The notes under the pieces: generated by a model
The model's input: the letters and a program-made list of their open reading frames with translations, nothing else
Told to the model about the DNA's origin: nothing
Databases searched by the model: none
Translations under genes and position numbers: made by a program
Shown here: positions 59,115 through 64,000 of the stretch, one piece after another
Layout: the number at the start of each line of letters is the position of its first letter
Numbering within the stretch: the stretch's first letter is position 1
DNA from: CAWCAW01 sp963714125
GTDB lineage: Bacteria; Actinomycetota; Acidimicrobiia; Acidimicrobiales; UBA8190
DNA: 64,000 bases
Reading direction: 5' to 3'
NCBI GenBank assembly: GCA_963714125.1
Contig: OY970234.1
Coordinates: forward strand, 930,001-994,000

Positions 59115-60212
59115 GTGACCGGAACAGGGTACAAAATGGACCGCTGGGCTGCGAAAACACCGGAATCCCGAGGTGCTCCCGGGCAGGTTCGTGCCTTTGT
59201 GGTGGTAGCCGCTTTCGCCTTGCTCGGGGGTCTGCTGAGCGCTTGTAGCTCGTCAGGTCCAGGGTCGGAGCAGGTCCTCACGTTGTACAACGGGCAGCAC
59301 CTACAGACCACCGACGGCCTCGTGACTGCCTTTGAGAAGAAGTATGGCGTCCAGGTCAACGTGCACAGCGACGACGAAGACGTGTTGGCCAATCAGCTCA
59401 TCCAGGAAGGCTCGCGCTCGCCGGCCGATGTGTTCTTCACCGAGAACTCCCCGGCACTCATGTCACTGCAGGAGCGGGGACTGCTGGCCAAGGTGTCGTC
59501 GTCAACTCTGGCCCACGTGCCTTCGAAATACGACTCCCCCAACGGCGACTGGGTGGGGGTCACGGCCCGTGTCAACGTCCTCGTCTACAACACAAACCTG
59601 CTCCAACCTGACCAGGTCCCGACATCGATCATGGACCTGGCCTTGCCGCAGTGGAAGAACAAGATTGCCATCGCCCCTTCGGAGACGGATTTTCAGCCCG
59701 TCGTGACATCGGTCCTTCGCACCTACGGCAAGGCCAAGACGCTGCAGTGGCTCGAAGGGCTGCGGCAAAACGCCGGCGCGTTGGAGTTCCCCGACAACGA
59801 GACGCTCGTCGACATGGTGTCGCGGCGCAGCAACTCGATCGATCTCTGCGCGCTCAACCATTACTACTGGTACCGAGAACGTGATCAGGTCGGTGCGGCC
59901 AACATGCACTCGGTCATTTCCTTTTTGGCACCGCGGGACCCGGGCTACGTGCTCGACGTGTCCGGCGCCGGGATCCTCAAATCAAGTCCGCACAAGGCGC
60001 TGGCCGAGGAGTTCCTGGCCTTCATCGTGAGCCATCAGGGTCAGGAGATCATCGCCCACTCCAACAGCTACGAATACCCGCTTGGTTCCGGCGTCCTTAC
60101 GGCCCAGCCCCTGAAGCCCTTCGACGAGCTGCAGCCGGCTCCGTTGACCATCGCCGATCTGGGTGACGGCAGTCAGGCCATCGCCCTCGAGCAGCAGGCG
60201 GGATTGATCTGA
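59115..60212 (+). CDS. Iron(III) ABC transporter substrate-binding lipoprotein (FbpA-like)
   Basis: 365 aa. Lipobox SAC after a hydrophobic segment (VVVAAFALLGGLL). The domain matches the FbpA/FutA type: LTLYNGQHLQTTDGLVTAFEKK, DVFFTENSPALMSLQERG and WVGVTARVNVLVYNT; Tyr residues in NHYYWYRER near residue 255 fit the ferric-iron site. It captures iron outside the cell. GTG 59115 gives a long N-region; ATG 59136 is an alternative. First gene of a three-gene transporter operon. Confidence 0.92.
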   Translation: MTGTGYKMDRWAAKTPESRGAPGQVRAFVVVAAFALLGGLLSACSSSGPGSEQVLTLYNGQHLQTTDGLVTAFEKKYGVQVNVHSDDEDVLANQLIQEGSRSPADVFFTENSPALMSLQERGLLAKVSSSTLAHVPSKYDSPNGDWVGVTARVNVLVYNTNLLQPDQVPTSIMDLALPQWKNKIAIAPSETDFQPVVTSVLRTYGKAKTLQWLEGLRQNAGALEFPDNETLVDMVSRRSNSIDLCALNHYYWYRERDQVGAANMHSVISFLAPRDPGYVLDVSGAGILKSSPHKALAEEFLAFIVSHQGQEIIAHSNSYEYPLGSGVLTAQPLKPFDELQPAPLTIADLGDGSQAIALEQQAGLI

Positions 60213-60220
60213 GCGTCCTG

Positions 60221-61834
60221 GTGAAGCAGCGCAGGATTCATCATCGGCTGCTCACGACGGCGAGCGTGGTGATCGCCGCCCTCCTTCTCGTTCCTCTTGC
60301 CTATTTGATCGTGCAAGCGGGGCAAGACGGGTGGACCAAGCTTCGCCCTGTCCTGTTCCGACAGCTCACGGCTTCGTTGCTGTGGAACACCGTCCGCCTG
60401 ACGGTGCTCGTCACCGTGGTCTGCGTCATCCTGGGCGTGGCCACGGCGTGGGTGGTCGAGAGAACAGACCTTCCGGGCCGGCGCGTCTTCGCCGTGCTGG
60501 CCGTCTTGCCGATTGCCGTGCCGCGCTTCGTGCTGGGATCGGAGTGGTCGTCGGCCTTCCCACAGGTGAACGGTCTATGGGGTGCCACCCTCGTGATGTC
60601 ACTGGCCTTGTATCCGCTGGTCTACCTGCCGGTGGCGGCCGGTCTCCGCAGTGCCGATCCGGCTATGGAGGAGACGGCGGTCAGTTTGGGACTATCTCCC
60701 ATAGCCGTGTTTTTTCGGGTCACCCTTCGACAGGTGCGACCGGCGCTGTTGGGCGGGAGCCTGCTCGTGGCTCTGGCCATATTGGCGGAGTACGGCGCCT
60801 TTGAGGCGCTGCGCTTCCAGACCTTTACCACCGAGATCTTCGCCCAGTTCACCGACGGGTTCGACACCCCCGCCGCGTGCGCCTTGTCGTTGGTGCTCGT
60901 GCTCATCGGGCTCGTCTTCATCTGCGGAGAAGCGGCCGCGGCGGGACGGGGCCGCCTGTCAAGAGCTGGATCGCACGTGGCGCGTGCGGCGCGTCGTCAT
61001 CACCTGGGGCGCTCCGCCATTCCGGCCTTCCTCGGGCTGACGGCCGTGTCACTGCTCGCACTGGGGGTGCCGATCGGCACGATTATCTACTGGATGATCG
61101 TCAACCAGACTTCGACGCTGCCTGCGGCGTCGTCACTAGGGTCGGCGGCGTGGCAGTCCGTCGTCTACAGCGCTCCCGCGGCCGCACTTGCCACCGTGCT
61201 GGCTGTGCCGGTGGCGTGGTCTGCTGTTCGCAACCGCTCCCGCACCACTGTCCTCATCGAGCGAGGGGCCTTTTTTGTCCAAGGTCTCCCCGGCCTCGTC
61301 ATCGGCCTCGGCCTCGTTTTCTTGGCCATCCGGTACGTCTTCGCCATCTACGAGCAGTGGGAGCTCCTCGTCATCGCCTACACGATCATCTTCTTCCCCC
61401 TCAGCCTGGTGGCGGTGCGGGCCTCGATCGTCTCCGCGCCTGTCGGGCTGGAGGAGGTGGGGACTTCTCTCGGTCGCAGCCGACTTGTGGTGGCGGCCCG
61501 GGTGACCATCCCCCTTTTGGCTCCCGGTCTCGCTGCAGCCTTTTGCTTGGTGTTTCTCTCCGCCATCACCGAACTGACGGCCACCTTGCTCTTAATCCCC
61601 ACCGGGGCGCACACTCTGGCCACGCAGTTCTGGGCACTGCAGAACGACGCCTCGGATAGCGCGGCGGCACCGTATGCCGCCGTCATGATGGCCATGGCCG
61701 CGGTGCCTGGCTTCATCATCGCTCGATGGTTCAATCGGCTGCCGGCCCAGGCCACGACGAGAGCGCCGGTGCAGGCCGCGACGGCGGCGGCCACGGCCAC
61801 GGCTGCGAGAGCACCAGAGGCGATTAGCGCGTGA
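60221..61834 (+). CDS. Iron ABC transporter permease with two permease domains (FbpB-like)
   Basis: 537 aa, about 12 membrane helices. Two EAA-type cytoplasmic loops that contact the ATPase are visible: EETAVSLGLSPIAVFFRVTL (about 150) and EEVGTSLGRSRLVVAARVTI (about 410), so it is a fused double permease as in FbpB. The C-terminal tail is Ala/Thr-rich. GTG start at 60221, 8 bases after the binding-protein gene; overlaps the ATPase gene start by four bases. Confidence 0.93.
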   Translation: MKQRRIHHRLLTTASVVIAALLLVPLAYLIVQAGQDGWTKLRPVLFRQLTASLLWNTVRLTVLVTVVCVILGVATAWVVERTDLPGRRVFAVLAVLPIAVPRFVLGSEWSSAFPQVNGLWGATLVMSLALYPLVYLPVAAGLRSADPAMEETAVSLGLSPIAVFFRVTLRQVRPALLGGSLLVALAILAEYGAFEALRFQTFTTEIFAQFTDGFDTPAACALSLVLVLIGLVFICGEAAAAGRGRLSRAGSHVARAARRHHLGRSAIPAFLGLTAVSLLALGVPIGTIIYWMIVNQTSTLPAASSLGSAAWQSVVYSAPAAALATVLAVPVAWSAVRNRSRTTVLIERGAFFVQGLPGLVIGLGLVFLAIRYVFAIYEQWELLVIAYTIIFFPLSLVAVRASIVSAPVGLEEVGTSLGRSRLVVAARVTIPLLAPGLAAAFCLVFLSAITELTATLLLIPTGAHTLATQFWALQNDASDSAAAPYAAVMMAMAAVPGFIIARWFNRLPAQATTRAPVQAATAAATATAARAPEAISA

Positions 61835-62898
61835 CCAGCGTCACCGTGACGGGACTGACCAAGACCTTCGGCGACCATGTAGTCCTCGACGGGTTGAACC
61901 TCACCGTGCCGAGCGGGTCGCTGACCGTTGTCCTCGGACCGTCAGGGAGTGGCAAGACCACGCTGTTGCGAATTCTCGCCGGTTTCGAGCGCGCCGACGC
62001 CGGCACCATCACCATTGGTGACGAGGTCGTGGACGGCGGTGATGGACGGCGTTTCGTGGCGCCCAAGCGGCGACGTATCGGGTATGTCACCCAAGAGGGT
62101 GCTTTGTTCCCGCACCTCACGGTGGCGAAGAATGTCGGTTTCGGTCTGGGCCGTGGACCCCAGCGCACCCAACGCGTGGCCGAGCTGCTCGACATGGTGG
62201 GCATGGCGGACCTCGGCCATCGGTTCCCGCACCAGCTCTCCGGTGGTCAGCAGCAGCGGGTGGCGTTGGCTCGTACGCTCGCCGTCGCGCCCTCCTTGGT
62301 CTTACTGGACGAGCCATTCGCATCGTTGGACGCGGGATTGCGTGCCAGCGTGCACGCCGATGTAAAGCGAATCTTGCGCGACGCCGAGACCACGGCACTG
62401 CTCGTCGCCCATGATCAGGACGAAGCGTTGTCGTGGGCCGACGTCGTCGCTGTGTTGCGAGATGGGCGGGTTACCGCAGAATCGAGTCCTCGGGACATCT
62501 ACGTCCGTCCCGGGGACGCCGGAACAGCGTCATTCGTCGGCGTGGCCAACCTGATCGACGGCACGGCCGACGGGGCGTCGGTGGCTACCGCCTTCGGCGT
62601 GCTGACGTTGCTTCCCGGGACCACACCCTTTGCCGACCCCACCACCGCCGTCGTCCTGGTGAGACCGGAACAGCTTGACGTGGAGCTCGGCCAACTAGGG
62701 CCTGGGCTGCCCGGCCACATCGTCGACGTCCAGTTCTACGGGCACGACATCGTCATAACGGTGGCACCGGATCAACCGTGCGGCACCGACACCGTTATTG
62801 CCCGGGCCCCCGGAGGACTCGCCGCTGACATCGGCGCGCCGGTCACCCTTAAGGTGACCGAACCGGTCCACGCCTGGGCGAAAAAAGCTGGTTCCTAG
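61831..62898 (+). CDS. Iron ABC transporter ATP-binding protein (FbpC-like)
   Basis: 355 aa. Walker A GPSGSGKTT, Q-loop VTQEGALFPHLTV, signature LSGGQQQRVALARTL, Walker B LVLLDEPFASLD and H-loop AHDQDEALSWAD. A C-terminal TOBE-like domain (LVRPEQLDVEL to the end) is present. This is the ATPase of the transporter with the two upstream genes. GTG start overlaps the permease stop (GTGA). Confidence 0.95.
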   Translation: MTSVTVTGLTKTFGDHVVLDGLNLTVPSGSLTVVLGPSGSGKTTLLRILAGFERADAGTITIGDEVVDGGDGRRFVAPKRRRIGYVTQEGALFPHLTVAKNVGFGLGRGPQRTQRVAELLDMVGMADLGHRFPHQLSGGQQQRVALARTLAVAPSLVLLDEPFASLDAGLRASVHADVKRILRDAETTALLVAHDQDEALSWADVVAVLRDGRVTAESSPRDIYVRPGDAGTASFVGVANLIDGTADGASVATAFGVLTLLPGTTPFADPTTAVVLVRPEQLDVELGQLGPGLPGHIVDVQFYGHDIVITVAPDQPCGTDTVIARAPGGLAADIGAPVTLKVTEPVHAWAKKAGS

Positions 62899-62903
62899 GC
62901 CTC

Positions 62904-63290
62904 TTAGATACCCAATCCCGGGCATTGCCCGTTGATCACGGTGTCCTCTTGAGCCTCGACCTTGGTGGCCGCAGCCAGAGCGGTTGCAGATGGATTGGCA
63001 CTGGCGACCACCTTGTCGGCGGGCACGATCGTCTTCAATGCGCTCTGGAGAGCCCCATCCGACGTCTGGATCTTGCTCAGGGGCTTGACCTGGAACAGGG
63101 CGAATCCCGATGGGTCAGACGATTGCTCAGGAGACATGTCGAGGACCTCAGCGATCCGCTGGCACGCCGCACTCGCCGATTCTCCCGAGGAGCCGCACGC
63201 CGAAGCCATGACACCACCCATTGCGAGCATGCCGACAGTGGCGAGCGATGGAATCAACCGGACTCGCTTGTTATCACGCTGTGTGTGCAC
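62904..63290 (-). CDS. Small lipoprotein
   Basis: 128 aa. GTG 63290 has a near-perfect AGGAGGTGA just upstream (complement of 63292-63300), which decides the start. Lipobox MASAC follows a hydrophobic stretch (LATVGMLAMGGVM). The mature part, about 95 residues, is Ala/Ser-rich and mostly helical with two more Cys (ACQRIAEVL, GQCPG). No family recognised. Convergent with the iron transporter, 5 bases apart. Confidence 0.75.
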   Translation of the reverse strand: MHTQRDNKRVRLIPSLATVGMLAMGGVMASACGSSGESASAACQRIAEVLDMSPEQSSDPSGFALFQVKPLSKIQTSDGALQSALKTIVPADKVVASANPSATALAAATKVEAQEDTVINGQCPGLGI

Positions 63291-63560
63291 TTCACCTCCT
63301 GATGTGGGGTCTCCATAATTGGCCCCACATTTCCGACTTGGCTGGGGATTAGCTGAGTACTTGTCCTGGCCGGAGGGGCCGGGCATCATGTGGGCATCGG
63401 AATTTGATTGTCATCTACTTGACCAAATCCTTAGTTTTCCAGCGTAAGTCCTAAATATTGACGTATCCGCAGCGTGAGCCTTGTGGTACTTATGGTGGTG
63501 GAACAGCGAAGGCGGCTTCGGTCACCGTGGCCTGTGGCGTCCATAGGGTCGGTTCGGCAT

Positions 63561-64000
63561 ATGAAAAACCATCGGGTATCTCTGGCTCTGCTCCTACTGG
63601 GAGCGGCGCTGCTCGTAGTTGTCGCGGCCACGGCACAGTCGGCTGGGGCGCAACCGGCATCGGCCACCATGTCGATCATCCCCACTCAAGAGTGGACCGA
63701 CACCGGCATCGTGCTCGACGCCGGTGAGGCCCTCAGCGTCACCGCCAGCGGAACGATCAACTTCGTCGATCACGATCGCTATCCGTCGACGCCGGCCGGC
63801 ACCACCAAGTGCCTGAGTGGTCATGCGGCCGGTCCCTTCCCGGAGCCCAACCTGATGTGTTACTCGCTAATGGGCAAGATCGGCGCCGACGGTTCACCAT
63901 TCGAGGTCGGCATCAGCTACGGCACGATGTCTCTGCCGGCGAGTGGGGAGCTCTACCTCGGCCCCAACGACAACGAGTATCGCGACAATGACGGGCACTG
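63561..64000 (+). CDS. Secreted LecA/PA-IL-like lectin domain protein (partial, cut by window end)
   Basis: 146 residues visible; no stop before the window edge. Signal peptide LALLLLGAALLVVVAATAQSAGA. The mature start WTDTGIVLDAGEALSVTASG, the LMGKIGADGSPFEVG segment and ELYLGPNDNEYRDNDG match the PA-IL (LecA) galactose-binding fold, in which YLGxNDN and DN contribute Ca2+ and sugar ligands. It may bind galactose-type residues on the own or a foreign glycan. Start ATG 63561; no strong ribosome binding site upstream. Confidence 0.78.
   Translation, partial: MKNHRVSLALLLLGAALLVVVAATAQSAGAQPASATMSIIPTQEWTDTGIVLDAGEALSVTASGTINFVDHDRYPSTPAGTTKCLSGHAAGPFPEPNLMCYSLMGKIGADGSPFEVGISYGTMSLPASGELYLGPNDNEYRDNDGH

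Overview
The window is high-GC actinobacterial DNA and looks chromosomal. Four things point there: the rimO-pgsA-cinA block and recA of Actinobacteria, a palindromic actinobacterial-type SOS box (CGAAC-N4-GTTCG) before recA, an IdeR/DtxR-like iron box, and a DUF222-HNH endonuclease gene. Frequent GTG starts, a class E-like sortase and many Thr/Ser/Pro-rich secreted proteins agree. The order Acidimicrobiales is a reasonable guess, but the sequence alone does not prove it. I found no insertion sequence, prophage, CRISPR array or rRNA.

Layout. 0-3.2 kb: a TetR regulator with a thioesterase and an SDR, then two small exported proteins. 3.4-4.65 kb: a universal stress protein and an XRE-MNT antitoxin whose HEPN toxin partner has decayed. 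4.8-8.2 kb: tRNA-Ser(GCU), rimO, pgsA, cinA. 8.2-12.8 kb: a repeat-containing surface protein, a macro-domain protein, a DUF2510 protein, a PIG-L deacetylase, thpR and a sortase. 12.9-28.1 kb: a surface-polysaccharide locus with an initiating sugar-phosphate transferase, an LPFTG surface protein, a DUF4012 protein, several glycosyltransferases, a PglK-like flippase, an O-antigen ligase/polymerase, a Wzz-like protein and a two-domain alpha/beta hydrolase. 28.3-33.0 kb: three tandem secreted paralogues with different C-terminal modules. 33.0-38.7 kb: two related GT2 enzymes, an Alg14-Alg13-type glycosyltransferase fusion and a GH2 mannosidase-like enzyme.

38.76-42.48 kb holds the most intriguing unit. 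Five tightly packed genes encode a 4'-phosphopantetheinyl transferase, a carrier protein, an acyl-CoA dehydrogenase-like flavoenzyme, an amino acid:[carrier protein] ligase (a class II aminoacyl-tRNA synthetase relative) and a DUF1839 protein. Together they look like a complete but uncharacterised pathway that loads an amino acid on a carrier protein and oxidises or transfers it.

The right third holds recA with its SOS box, a DUF3048 protein, a hexapeptide acyltransferase, an S51-like peptidase, a pirin, a peroxiredoxin and a run of exported proteins (two beta-propellers, a degenerate cyclophilin, a YHYH protein). It continues with an NTF2-cyclase fusion, a DUF222-HNH gene plus a truncated second copy of it, and a divergent iron-uptake locus (EfeO against an FbpABC-type transporter) around an IdeR-like box. 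The window ends inside a gene for a secreted LecA/PA-IL-like lectin.
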